Positions 1 through 7,117 of a DNA stretch of 64,000 nt are shown here, piece by piece. The notes under the pieces are model-generated. The model ran no database searches, had not been told where the DNA came from, and worked only from the letters and a program-made list of their open reading frames with translations. How positions within the stretch are numbered: the stretch's first letter is position 1; each line of letters begins with the position of its first letter. Origin of the DNA: Pseudomonas fluorescens (GTDB taxonomy: Bacteria; Pseudomonadota; Gammaproteobacteria; Pseudomonadales; Pseudomonadaceae); the NCBI RefSeq assembly GCF_003732425.1, contig NZ_MOBX01000014.1, forward strand, positions 610,816 through 674,815. Direction: 5' to 3'. Made by a program: the position numbers and the translations under genes.

Positions 1-106
1 GCACGGCGGGATCGACGCTGTCATCGCTGAACCACGACGCGCAACCGCCGAGGTTCAGGATCAGCATCAAAAACAGAAAATGTAGTGTGCGCCAGCGACC
101 GAGCAT
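1..106 (-). CDS. Partial lipoprotein, probably LEA type 2 family (5' end only)
   Basis: Only the first 35 codons are inside the window; the gene runs off the left edge. The reverse-strand ATG at 106 is followed by MLGRWRTLHF and a hydrophobic stretch ending in the lipobox LGGC, so the product should be a lipid-anchored envelope protein. In fluorescent pseudomonads a LEA type 2 (desiccation-related) lipoprotein commonly precedes ychJ, and the N-terminus resembles that protein, but the LEA domain itself lies outside the window, so the family call is an inference. The lipoprotein signal is seen directly. Confidence 0.6.
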   Translation of the reverse strand, partial: MLGRWRTLHFLFLMLILNLGGCASWFSDDSVDPAV

Positions 107-139
107 GGTTTTACTCCCTTTGCGGGCAGTCTAGCCGCT

Positions 140-207
140 AAAAGATCGCAGCCTTCGGCAGCGCCTACACGGGAAACGCAAATCCTGCCGCAGGCTGCGA
201 TCTTTTG
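140..207. repeat. REP-like inverted repeat (AAAAGATCGCAGCC family)
   Basis: Two arms, AAAAGATCGCAGCCTTCGGC and its near-complement ending in GCTGCGATCTTTT, face each other between the partial lipoprotein gene and ychJ. Several copies of this palindrome occur in the window, always between genes. It belongs to the REP/BIME-type repeats of the P. fluorescens group and could act as a transcript-stabilising hairpin. Confidence 0.85.
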
Positions 208-210
208 CTC

Positions 211-687
211 TTAAGCGCCGAAATACCCCGCACAGCACTTCTTGAACTTCTGCCCACTGGCGCACGGGCAACTGTCATTGCGCCCCAGCTTCAACTGCAC
301 CGTCGGGTCGATGAAGTACCAGCGCCCGGCGTTCTGCACAAATGAGGAACGCTCGCGATGGCTGTGTTCACCCTGGCTGTCATGCCAACGCGCGGTGAAG
401 GTGACGAAGGCGTGTTCCGGCTGGCCGCCGAAGACTTCCGAACTCTCCACCTCAAGGCCGAGCCAGGTGCTCTGAGCGCTCCAGTTGCTGATCGACTGGC
501 GATCCAGGCCCGCCTGCTGGGCGGGCAGGGTGGTCGCCACCAGATACTCAATCAGCCCCAGCACATAGGCGCTGTAGCGCGAACGCATCAGCGCTTCGGC
601 GCACGGTGCTGGATGGCCGTCGTGATAATGGCCGCAGCAGGCCTCCAGCAGATTGCCGCTGCCGCAAGGGCAAATGGCTGTACTCAT
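211..687 (-). CDS. ychJ: YchJ family protein with two SEC-C zinc motifs
   Basis: 158 aa, soluble. A SEC-C metal-binding motif opens the protein (ICPCGSGNLLEACCGHYH, residues 5-22) and a second closes it (CPCASGQKFKKCC). Between them is the NTF2-like YchJ core (AEALMRSRYSAYVLG). SEC-C motifs bind zinc and often mediate contact with other proteins; the role of YchJ is not established. The start at 687 is chosen because the protein then begins MSTAICPC, as in the family, and it lies 4 bases after the stop of the upstream gene, implying translational coupling. The reading frame can be extended upstream, but only into that neighbour. Confidence 0.9.
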   Translation of the reverse strand: MSTAICPCGSGNLLEACCGHYHDGHPAPCAEALMRSRYSAYVLGLIEYLVATTLPAQQAGLDRQSISNWSAQSTWLGLEVESSEVFGGQPEHAFVTFTARWHDSQGEHSHRERSSFVQNAGRWYFIDPTVQLKLGRNDSCPCASGQKFKKCCAGYFGA

Positions 688-691
688 TGCA

Positions 692-1189
692 TTACCACCA
701 GTATTTCCCGAAGTTTTCCGGATTGGCCCAGAACCGTGAGTTGAGCCAGTCGGGGACTTGTTTGTAGTCAAGCAGATCATAGGTGAACAGGGTCAGCACT
801 TGCTCGTCGCGTTGAAAACGTTCACTGGCTTGCAGCGCCAGTGAATAGAAGTCGGTTTCCTGCCAGCCGCTGGCCGACAGGTCCGCCAGCACGGCGATGC
901 GGCTGGCGTTGAGATTGCGAATCCCGCCCAACAGGTTCAGGCCATCGCGCTTGGGCAAATGTTCCAGGCAATCGACCACCAGCGCCAGGTCGAAACGCTG
1001 CGCCGCCAGTTCAGCAGGCAGTGCGCCCGGTGCGGCATGGGCGACAACGGTATCTGGATGTGCCTCTTTAAAGGCATTCAAGGCCGGAAACTCGCTGGCG
1101 CCAATCAGCAGCAGACGCGCCGGGGCGTAACGATCCAGCAAAGCGGCCAACGCCTGTTGCGGCGTTCGTTTAGAAATGGCGACGTTCAT
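692..1189 (-). CDS. DUF6231 family protein, methyltransferase-like fold
   Basis: 165 aa. The N-terminal half resembles a Rossmann-type methyltransferase: LLLIGASEFPA (motif I-like), then FDLALVVDCLEHLPK (motif IV-like). The C-terminus ends in the aromatic KYWW. The catalytic part of a SAM enzyme is shorter than usual and motif I lacks the full GxGxG, so enzymatic activity is doubtful. The ATG at 1189 has GAGGAG just upstream; a TTG one codon earlier is possible. The gene forms a tight pair with ychJ. The match to DUF6231, a Pseudomonas family of unknown function, is from memory. Confidence 0.7.
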   Translation of the reverse strand: MNVAISKRTPQQALAALLDRYAPARLLLIGASEFPALNAFKEAHPDTVVAHAAPGALPAELAAQRFDLALVVDCLEHLPKRDGLNLLGGIRNLNASRIAVLADLSASGWQETDFYSLALQASERFQRDEQVLTLFTYDLLDYKQVPDWLNSRFWANPENFGKYWW

Positions 1190-1345
1190 CAAGGCTCCTC
1201 AATCAGACCGCCAAGACTAGCCTGCCTGACGGTAGCGGCAAAGAGCCCTGTTTCGCCCGTTTGCGGCAAATGTGCCGAAGTCCTGTGAACACGCTTGCAA
1301 ACAGCGGTGGCCTATTGCTGGCGGAGATTAAAACTCCGGTCTTTA

Positions 1346-1380
1346 CTCCCTGAATCGGTTCTAAGCCGATCCCTCAGGAG
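1346..1380 (+). promoter_or_regulatory. Leader hairpin covering the SD of the first OmpA lipoprotein gene
   Basis: CTCC-(C)-TGA-ATCGG pairs with CCGAT-(CCC)-TCA-GGAG around a TTCTAA-type loop, so the whole Shine-Dalgarno AGGAG is base-paired, 8 nt before the ATG. The second OmpA gene has an equivalent leader. Such a structure fits an RNA thermometer or another translation switch; this is inference from sequence only. Confidence 0.5.
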
Positions 1381-1388
1381 AAAACCAG

Positions 1389-2084
1389 ATGAGCATAGTT
1401 CGGACAGCATTACCTTTGATTCTGCTAACCAGTGTGTTGACGGGTTGCGCAGGTTTACAGAAAACCGACTGGCCGACCTGTGCGGCGGTCGGTGGTGTTG
1501 TCGGTGCCGGTCTCGGCGCGACCGAGAGTTCGGCGTGGGCGGGCTACGGCGCGCTGATCGTCGGTGGTACGGCAGCGGCCTATTGCTGGGTACACGGTGA
1601 CGGCGACGAAGATGGCGATGGTGTGCCGGACAGTCGTGACAAGTGCCCGGGTACGCCTAAAGGCGTACAGGTCGACGCTGACGGTTGCCCTCCACCAGCC
1701 CCTGCGCCGGTGGTTGAAGAAGCTGTAGTGGTCAAGGAAGAAACCATTGTCATCCGCGATGTTCACTTCCAGTTCGATAAAGCCACGCTGACCGGCCCTG
1801 ACAAGCAAGTGCTCGACAAGGTCGCCACCCGCCTGAAACAGGAATCCTCGACGGCGCAACTGACCGTGACCGGTCATACCGACAGCGTGGGCAGCGATGC
1901 CTACAACCAGAAACTGTCGGATCGTCGCGCGCACTCGGTGGTTGAGTACTTGATCCAGCAGGGTGTGCCACGCGCCAGTTTCGTTTCGGTGTCCGGTATG
2001 GGTGAAAGCCAGCCAGTGGCCGACAACAAAACCGCCGACGGTCGTGCGCAAAACCGTCGTACCGAAATCAAAATCCAGCGTTAA
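1389..2084 (+). CDS. OmpA-family lipoprotein with TSP3-type calcium repeat
   Basis: 231 aa. A lipoprotein signal ends at LTGC (Cys20), followed by a glycine-rich stretch (GGVVGAGLGATESSAWAGYG) that may sit in or near the membrane. Residues about 75-100 carry a thrombospondin-type-3/calcium-binding repeat (DGDEDGDGVPDSRDKCPGTP). The C-terminal 110 residues are an OmpA-like peptidoglycan-binding domain (FQFDKATLTG, GHTDSVGSDAYNQKLSDRRA, NRRTEIKI). The expected role is anchoring the outer membrane to peptidoglycan. It is paralogous to the next gene, with which it shares domain order, the GHTDSxGSDAYNQ core and the leader layout, so the pair arose by tandem duplication. Confidence 0.9.
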   Translation: MSIVRTALPLILLTSVLTGCAGLQKTDWPTCAAVGGVVGAGLGATESSAWAGYGALIVGGTAAAYCWVHGDGDEDGDGVPDSRDKCPGTPKGVQVDADGCPPPAPAPVVEEAVVVKEETIVIRDVHFQFDKATLTGPDKQVLDKVATRLKQESSTAQLTVTGHTDSVGSDAYNQKLSDRRAHSVVEYLIQQGVPRASFVSVSGMGESQPVADNKTADGRAQNRRTEIKIQR

Positions 2085-2131
2085 GCCCCTCTCGCATCTG
2101 CGGCTTGTGCAGTCGCGGATGCGGGTCTTTA

Positions 2132-2167
2132 CTCCTGTGTAACCGGTATGGGCCGGTGACACAGGAG
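2132..2167 (+). promoter_or_regulatory. Leader hairpin covering the SD of the second OmpA lipoprotein gene
   Basis: CTCCTGTGT pairs perfectly with ACACAGGAG, and ACCGG/CCGGT extends the stem; the ACAGGAG Shine-Dalgarno is inside the 3' arm, 8 nt before the ATG at 2176. The sequence GGTCTTTACTCC at its 5' side is also present in front of the first paralog. Confidence 0.6.
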
Positions 2168-2175
2168 CTTTCACA

Positions 2176-2898
2176 ATGACTGTTTTCTCAAGGTCCGTCT
2201 TGCCGGTGCTGCTGCTAGGCAGCTTGCTCACCGGTTGCGCCACCCACAGCGATGGCACTGCACCCCTCAATCAACGTACGTGGCCGATCTGCAGCCTTAT
2301 CGGCGGGCTGGTCGGTGGCGGTCTCGGCGCCCTCGAAAGTGGCGGCTGGGCCGGTGGCGGCGCAGCGCTGGGGATTCTTACTGGCGGACTGATCTGTTAC
2401 GCCCAGGACGGCGATGAAGACGACGACGGCGTATTCGACCGCCGCGACCGTTGCCCGGACACCCCGGAAAATACCCCGGTCGATCACCGTGGTTGCCCGC
2501 TGCCACAGTACCCGGTCACGGAAAAAGTGCCGGAGCCTGCGCCGCAAACTGAAGTCATTACCCTCAGTGATGCCGGCAACGTGCTGTTCGATTTCGACAA
2601 ATCTGACCTGACCCCGGCGGCGAAAGCCCAGCTCGATACGCTGATGGATAAACTGCGCAATGCCGACGTGGTGAGCATCAAGGTCATCGGTCATACCGAC
2701 AGCAAAGGTTCGGATGCGTACAACCAGGCCTTGTCGGAACGGCGTGCGAGCAGTGTCGCCGCGTATTTGCTGAGCCAGGGGCTGGCGCCGGACAAACTCA
2801 CCAGTGAAGGGCGCGGTGAAAGCGAACCGGTTGCCGATAACGCCAGCGATGAAGGTCGCGCGCAGAACCGTCGTGTGGAGTTGCATATCAACCGATAG
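2176..2898 (+). CDS. OmpA-family lipoprotein, paralog of the preceding gene
   Basis: 240 aa with lipobox LTGC (Cys21), a glycine-rich segment (GGLVGGGLGALESGGWAGGG), a TSP3-like acidic repeat (DGDEDDDGVFDRRDRCPDTP) and a C-terminal OmpA domain (VLFDFDKSDLTPAAK, GHTDSKGSDAYNQ, AQNRRVELHINR). It should be an outer-membrane lipoprotein that grips peptidoglycan through the OmpA domain and may bind calcium. It lies 91 bp after its paralog, and that gap holds its own leader hairpin, so the two may be separately controlled at translation even if cotranscribed. Confidence 0.9.
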   Translation: MTVFSRSVLPVLLLGSLLTGCATHSDGTAPLNQRTWPICSLIGGLVGGGLGALESGGWAGGGAALGILTGGLICYAQDGDEDDDGVFDRRDRCPDTPENTPVDHRGCPLPQYPVTEKVPEPAPQTEVITLSDAGNVLFDFDKSDLTPAAKAQLDTLMDKLRNADVVSIKVIGHTDSKGSDAYNQALSERRASSVAAYLLSQGLAPDKLTSEGRGESEPVADNASDEGRAQNRRVELHINR

Positions 2899-3061
2899 GA
2901 AGCGTCTGTAGGGCGCAGACTAGAGCTGCCGGGCGACGATCAGCGTCGTTTCGGCAGCCATTTGGCAGGCGATCGGTGTTTTTTCATTTCCCCCTCTGGC
3001 TTATCCCCCGCAGAAGCCGTTACTGTGCGCCCAAAGAATAATTTGCAACACGGGGGAGCGT

Positions 3062-3343
3062 ATGAAAGTGTTCTGGGGGCTGGGGCGGTTGTTGACCCTG
3101 CTGTTCTGCTGCGTGGTGCTGGCCAATCAACTGGTGCCGTTCGTACATCCGTTGCATCTGCTGGTCAATCTGGCCGGCGGTCTGTTGTTGCTGATCCATC
3201 TGCTCGAAGTCCTGCTGTGCAATCGCAGCCTCAAAGGTCGCCCGCACCCTTGGCGCGATCGTGGCCGCATCCTGCTGTTCGGCGTATTCCACCTGCAAAC
3301 CATCCCGGCCCCGGCCGCTCCGGAGGCTTCTTCCCATGCGTAA
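3062..3343 (+). CDS. DUF1145 family small inner-membrane protein
   Basis: 93 aa. Two hydrophobic helices are visible (LLTLLFCCVVLANQLVPF and LLVNLAGGLLLLIHLLEVLL), then a basic loop and a short Ala/Pro tail. It is preceded by GGGGGAG-like purine bases. The pattern matches DUF1145, a family of small membrane proteins of unknown function. Its 3' end overlaps the start of the collagen-like gene by 8 bp, so the two are translated in a coupled way and may act together in the envelope. Confidence 0.8.
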   Translation: MKVFWGLGRLLTLLFCCVVLANQLVPFVHPLHLLVNLAGGLLLLIHLLEVLLCNRSLKGRPHPWRDRGRILLFGVFHLQTIPAPAAPEASSHA

Positions 3344-4094
3344 ACTCTGCTTGCTCGCTGCATTCATCAGCCCATTGGCCTGCGCCCAAGTGGTCAGCGT
3401 CGAAACCAATTCCCTGATGCGTTTGCCCAACACCACTAGCACCTTGCAACTCGAACGTCTGGATGTGGCTGATTACGGCACCTTGCTGATTCCCGCCAAC
3501 GTGACCGAGCTGACCGTGGGCGAGTTGCGTCTTGGCCATGAAGCGCGCATTGCGATCGTTCCGGCTGAACAAGCGCTGGAATTGAAAGTGGCCCGCGCCG
3601 AACTGAGCGAAGGCAGCCAGATCACCGCGCGCGGGGCGCCGGGGACTTATGAAAAAGCTGCCCGTGCGGGGCGCAATCTGAATCTGCAATTCAAGGCGTT
3701 GAACGCGCCGCAACTGTTGGTCGATGCCCGTGGCGGCACCGGTGCGCCGGGTTTTGTCGGCCTCGATGGCGGGAATGGTGAAGACCCGGGCTGTACCTAT
3801 GGCTCGGCCGGGCATGGTTTTGATGGCAGTAACGGCAGTGACGGCCAACCGGGCGCACCGGGTGCGCTGGTGCGGCTGGAAGTACCGCGTGAATTTCCGG
3901 CTGAGCTGATCAAGGTCAATGTGGCGGGTGGCAACGGTGGCCCGGCGGGTGTTGGCGGCAAAGCAGGGAAGGGCGGCAAGTCCAAGGGCTGCCTGGTGTA
4001 CCGCGCCGATGGCGGCAAGAACGGCAAGGCCGGGGCTGATGGTCAGCCTGGGCCAGTGGGGGCGGCGGGTGCGGTGACTGTGCAGCGCCTGTAA
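3336..4094 (+). CDS. Secreted collagen-like protein
   Basis: 252 aa. The start at 3336 gives a clean signal peptide (MRKLCLLAAFISPLACA) and overlaps the DUF1145 stop, which argues against the longer upstream frame. The N-terminal 120 residues are beta-rich with no recognised domain. From about residue 130 the protein becomes Gly-X-Y-like (GGTGAPGFVGLDGGNGEDPG, GSNGSDGQPGAPGA, GGKNGKAGADGQPGPVGAAG), interrupted by a hydrophobic stretch (VRLEVPREFPAELIKVNVAG). Two Cys (GCTY, GCLVY) may form a disulfide. Bacterial collagen-like proteins are usually surface-exposed or extracellular; no anchor is visible here, so the protein may be periplasmic or secreted. Confidence 0.75.
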   Translation: MRKLCLLAAFISPLACAQVVSVETNSLMRLPNTTSTLQLERLDVADYGTLLIPANVTELTVGELRLGHEARIAIVPAEQALELKVARAELSEGSQITARGAPGTYEKAARAGRNLNLQFKALNAPQLLVDARGGTGAPGFVGLDGGNGEDPGCTYGSAGHGFDGSNGSDGQPGAPGALVRLEVPREFPAELIKVNVAGGNGGPAGVGGKAGKGGKSKGCLVYRADGGKNGKAGADGQPGPVGAAGAVTVQRL

Positions 4095-4111
4095 AGCTTT
4101 CCCTCATCGGA

Positions 4112-4292
4112 ACGCCGCCCGCCCAGCCCTCTCCCGGAGGGAGAGGGGGCCGACCGAGATGTCTGGCGTTATACATCGACCTGAAATTCCGAGTCGATTA
4201 TGGATTCAGAGCCAATCGTTCAGGTCGGCGTATCCCTCAAATATCCCCCATTCAGTTCCCTCTCCCTCTGGGAGAGGGCTAGGGTGAGGGGC
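4112..4292. repeat. MITE-like palindromic repeat (CCCTCTCCC...GGGAGAGGG)
   Basis: About 180 bp with inverted ends: AGCCCTCTCCCGGAGGGAGAG on the left and CTCCCTCTGGGAGAGGGCT on the right. It also carries an internal inverted pair, CGACCTGAA and TTCAGGTCGGCG. Similar sequence is present twice near 47.05-47.30 kb. It fills most of the gap between the collagen-like gene and copD. No protein is encoded; it looks like a mobile non-autonomous intergenic repeat. Confidence 0.6.
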
Positions 4293-4313
4293 TTTTGATC
4301 TTTGCCCCTATCT

Positions 4314-4778
4314 TCAGAATAACGGCCGAGCCGCCGCAATCGCCACCAACACCAACCCGACAATCAGATTAAGCCCCACCACCCGGCGAATTCGCCCCAG
4401 CACCGCCGCACCCGCCGGCCAGTCCTTTGCTTCCACCGCTTTACGCAGCTCAGGCAGCATCAACCCCTGAATGCGGATAAACAGCGCCGTCATCACCACA
4501 TACAAGCCCATCATCACCTGCACATACTTCGGCGCGGTCTCAAAGCCGACCTGTTGCAAATGCAACATGCCCACGCCGCTGATCGGCAACAGGATCACCG
4601 CGACCCACACCCAGCGGAAAAAACCTTGAAACACTTCCACCCACAAGGTCAGGCGGGCAGGGCCGTCGAGGGCCTTCACAGCCGCCGGGCGCAGGACCAT
4701 CCAGGCGAAAAACATGCCGCCGACCCAGACTAAAGCGGACAGGACATGCAGGGGGTAAACGAGGCTAAAAGGTGTCAT
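4314..4778 (-). CDS. CopD family membrane protein
   Basis: 154 aa with four predicted membrane helices. It opens with PFSLVYPLHVLSALVWVGG, in which the His near the start of helix 1 and the WVGGMFFAW motif are typical of the CopD/YkoK-like haem or copper membrane domain. It is shorter than the full CopD of copper operons, and no copper-resistance genes adjoin it, so a role in copper import is not supported here; a general role as a small cytochrome b561-like membrane protein is as likely. It is divergent from dinG, with 99 bp between the starts. Confidence 0.8.
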   Translation of the reverse strand: MTPFSLVYPLHVLSALVWVGGMFFAWMVLRPAAVKALDGPARLTLWVEVFQGFFRWVWVAVILLPISGVGMLHLQQVGFETAPKYVQVMMGLYVVMTALFIRIQGLMLPELRKAVEAKDWPAGAAVLGRIRRVVGLNLIVGLVLVAIAAARPLF

Positions 4779-4877
4779 TGGGGCACTCCGTTCTGCGCGG
4801 GATTAATTAGCGGGGTATGATAGCCGCCATCCGAAACCACTGAAAATTTATCCAGCGTTTTTTGCGCCCGACAATCC

Positions 4878-7022
4878 ATGATCAGCACTGAACTCAAAAC
4901 CACGATCCAGGGCGCCTATTCGCGTTTTCTAGAGGCCAAGAGCCTCAAGCCGCGTTACGGCCAGCGCCTGATGATCGCTGAAATCGCCAAAGTCCTCGGG
5001 GATATCGACACCGACGACGAAGGCCGGCGCAGTGGCGACCCCGCAATTGTTGCGGTGGAAGCCGGCACCGGTACCGGCAAGACAGTCGCCTACAGCCTGG
5101 CCGCGATCCCCACCGCGAAACTGGCCGGCAAGCGCTTGGTGATCGCCACCGCGACCGTGGCCCTGCAAGAGCAGATTGTCTACAAGGATTTGCCCGACCT
5201 GATGCGCAACAGCGGGCTGAACTTCAGCTTTGCCCTGGCCAAGGGCCGTGGCCGCTACATGTGCCTGTCCAAGCTCGACATGCTTTTGCAGGAAGGCCAC
5301 GCGCAAACCGCTACGGCGCAGTTGTTCGAAGAAGAAGGCTTCAAGATCGAGGTCGATGAGGCCAGTCAGAAGCTGTTCACCAGCATGATCGAAAAGCTCG
5401 CCGGCAATAAATGGGACGGCGACCGCGACAGCTGGCCGAATGCGCTGGAAGACGCTGACTGGGCGCGCCTGACCACCGACCACAGCCAGTGCACCAACCG
5501 TCATTGCCCGAACTTCGGCCAGTGTGCCTTTTACAAGGCCCGCGAAGGCATGGGCAAGGTCGACGTGATCGTCACCAACCACGACATGGTCCTGGCTGAC
5601 CTGGCGCTGGGCGGCGGCGCGGTACTGCCGGATCCGCGCGACACCATTTATGTGTTCGACGAAGGCCACCACCTGCCGGACAAGGCCATCGGCCACTTCG
5701 CCCATTACACCCGCCTGCGTTCCACCGCCGACTGGCTGGAAACCACCGCGAAGAACCTGACCAAACTGCTGGCCCAGCATCCGCTGCCGGGCGATCTTGG
5801 CAAATTGATCGAACAAGTGCCGGAGCTGGCGCGCGAGATCAAGGCCCAGCAACAATTCATGTTCAGCGCCTGCGAGCAGGTCGCCGATTTCAAACCCGGC
5901 GAAGACGTCGAGGGCCGTGAGCGCCCGCGCCATCGTTTCGTCGCCGGGGTGATTCCCGAACACATGCGCGAAATGGGCATCGAGCTGAAAAAGGGCTTTG
6001 CCCGTCTCAACGATCTGTTCACGCGCCTGACTGACCTGCTCAAGGAAGGCATGGACGGCGAGGTCAACATCGGCATCGCCAGCAATCAGGCCGAAGAGTG
6101 GTACCCGCTGTTCGGCAGCCTGTTGTCCCGCGCCTCCGGCAATTGGGAACTGTGGACCGCATTCACCGCCGAAGACCCGGAAGACAGCCCGCCGATGGCG
6201 CGTTGGCTGACATTGGCCGAAAGCGGTTCGCTGTTTGACATCGAGGTCAACGCCAGCCCGATTCTGGCAGCGGAAACCTTGCGCCGCAGCCTGTGGAACG
6301 TGGCGTACGGCTGTCTGGTGACCTCGGCGACCCTGACGGCGCTGGGCACGTTCGACCGTTTCCGCATGCGTGCCGGCCTGCCGAAAAAAGCCGTCACCGC
6401 CGTGGTGCCGAGCCCGTTCCATCACGCCGATGCCGGCGTGCTGCGGGTACCGGATCTGAAAGCCGACCCGCGCGATGCCGCTGCTCATACGGCGGCGATC
6501 ATTCGTGAATTGCCGGATCTGGTCGAAGGCTCGCGCGGCACGCTGGTGCTGTTCTCTTCGCGCAAACAGATGCAGGACGTGTTCGACGGTCTCGATCGCG
6601 ACTGGCGCAAGCAAGTGTTCATTCAAGGCAACCTGTCGAAACAGGAGACCCTGAACAAGCACAAGGCGCGGGTCGATGGCGGTGATTCCAGCGTGCTGTT
6701 CGGTCTCGCCAGTTTCGCCGAAGGGGTCGACTTGCCGGGTGCCTACTGCGAGCACGTGGTGATCGCCAAGATCCCGTTCTCGGTGCCGGATGATCCGGTC
6801 GAAGCGGCGCTGTCGGAATGGATCGAGGCCCGTGGCGGCAATCCGTTCATGGAAATCTCCGTGCCCGATGCTTCGCTGAAGCTGGTTCAGGCCTGCGGGC
6901 GACTGCTGCGTACCGAAGAAGACCGCGGCACCATCACTTTGCTTGATCGGCGTCTGGTCACCCAGCGCTATGGCAAGGCGATCCTCAATGCGTTGCCACC
7001 TTTCCGTCGTGAAATATCCTGA
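4878..7022 (+). CDS. dinG: ATP-dependent DNA helicase DinG
   Basis: 714 aa, the normal length. This XPD-like superfamily 2 helicase unwinds 5'-3' and removes R-loops and other structures met by replication forks. Motif I is EAGTGTGKTVAYS (about residues 60-72). Four Cys that should ligate the 4Fe-4S cluster are visible (YMCLSK, then CTNRHCPNFGQCAF). The DEAH box appears as FDEGHH. C-terminal helicase motifs include LVLFSSRKQM, FAEGVDLPG and VQACGRLLRTEED. In E. coli dinG is SOS-induced, but I saw no convincing LexA box in the short 99-bp upstream gap. Confidence 0.97.
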   Translation: MISTELKTTIQGAYSRFLEAKSLKPRYGQRLMIAEIAKVLGDIDTDDEGRRSGDPAIVAVEAGTGTGKTVAYSLAAIPTAKLAGKRLVIATATVALQEQIVYKDLPDLMRNSGLNFSFALAKGRGRYMCLSKLDMLLQEGHAQTATAQLFEEEGFKIEVDEASQKLFTSMIEKLAGNKWDGDRDSWPNALEDADWARLTTDHSQCTNRHCPNFGQCAFYKAREGMGKVDVIVTNHDMVLADLALGGGAVLPDPRDTIYVFDEGHHLPDKAIGHFAHYTRLRSTADWLETTAKNLTKLLAQHPLPGDLGKLIEQVPELAREIKAQQQFMFSACEQVADFKPGEDVEGRERPRHRFVAGVIPEHMREMGIELKKGFARLNDLFTRLTDLLKEGMDGEVNIGIASNQAEEWYPLFGSLLSRASGNWELWTAFTAEDPEDSPPMARWLTLAESGSLFDIEVNASPILAAETLRRSLWNVAYGCLVTSATLTALGTFDRFRMRAGLPKKAVTAVVPSPFHHADAGVLRVPDLKADPRDAAAHTAAIIRELPDLVEGSRGTLVLFSSRKQMQDVFDGLDRDWRKQVFIQGNLSKQETLNKHKARVDGGDSSVLFGLASFAEGVDLPGAYCEHVVIAKIPFSVPDDPVEAALSEWIEARGGNPFMEISVPDASLKLVQACGRLLRTEEDRGTITLLDRRLVTQRYGKAILNALPPFRREIS

Positions 7023-7057
7023 GACAACGGTGGGCAGTTTTGCCCGCCGTGTTGTCT
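7023..7057 (+). terminator. Hairpin just after dinG
   Basis: GACAACGGTGGGCA and TGCCCGCCGTGTTGTC form a long stem around a TTTT loop directly after the dinG stop. It is followed by TATCTCTC rather than a clear T tract, so it may be a weak terminator or an mRNA-stabilising element. Confidence 0.45.
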
Positions 7058-7117
7058 ATCTCTCTGCCATCGCTTTTCCATTGGCCATTATTGGTCGTTA
7101 GGGAGAACTCCGTTCTT

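Noticed and set aside
4929..6755. A 608-codon open frame antisense to dinG
   Set aside because: It is a by-product of high-GC codon use in dinG (third-position GC); it has no recognisable domains or SD, whereas dinG has all helicase motifs.
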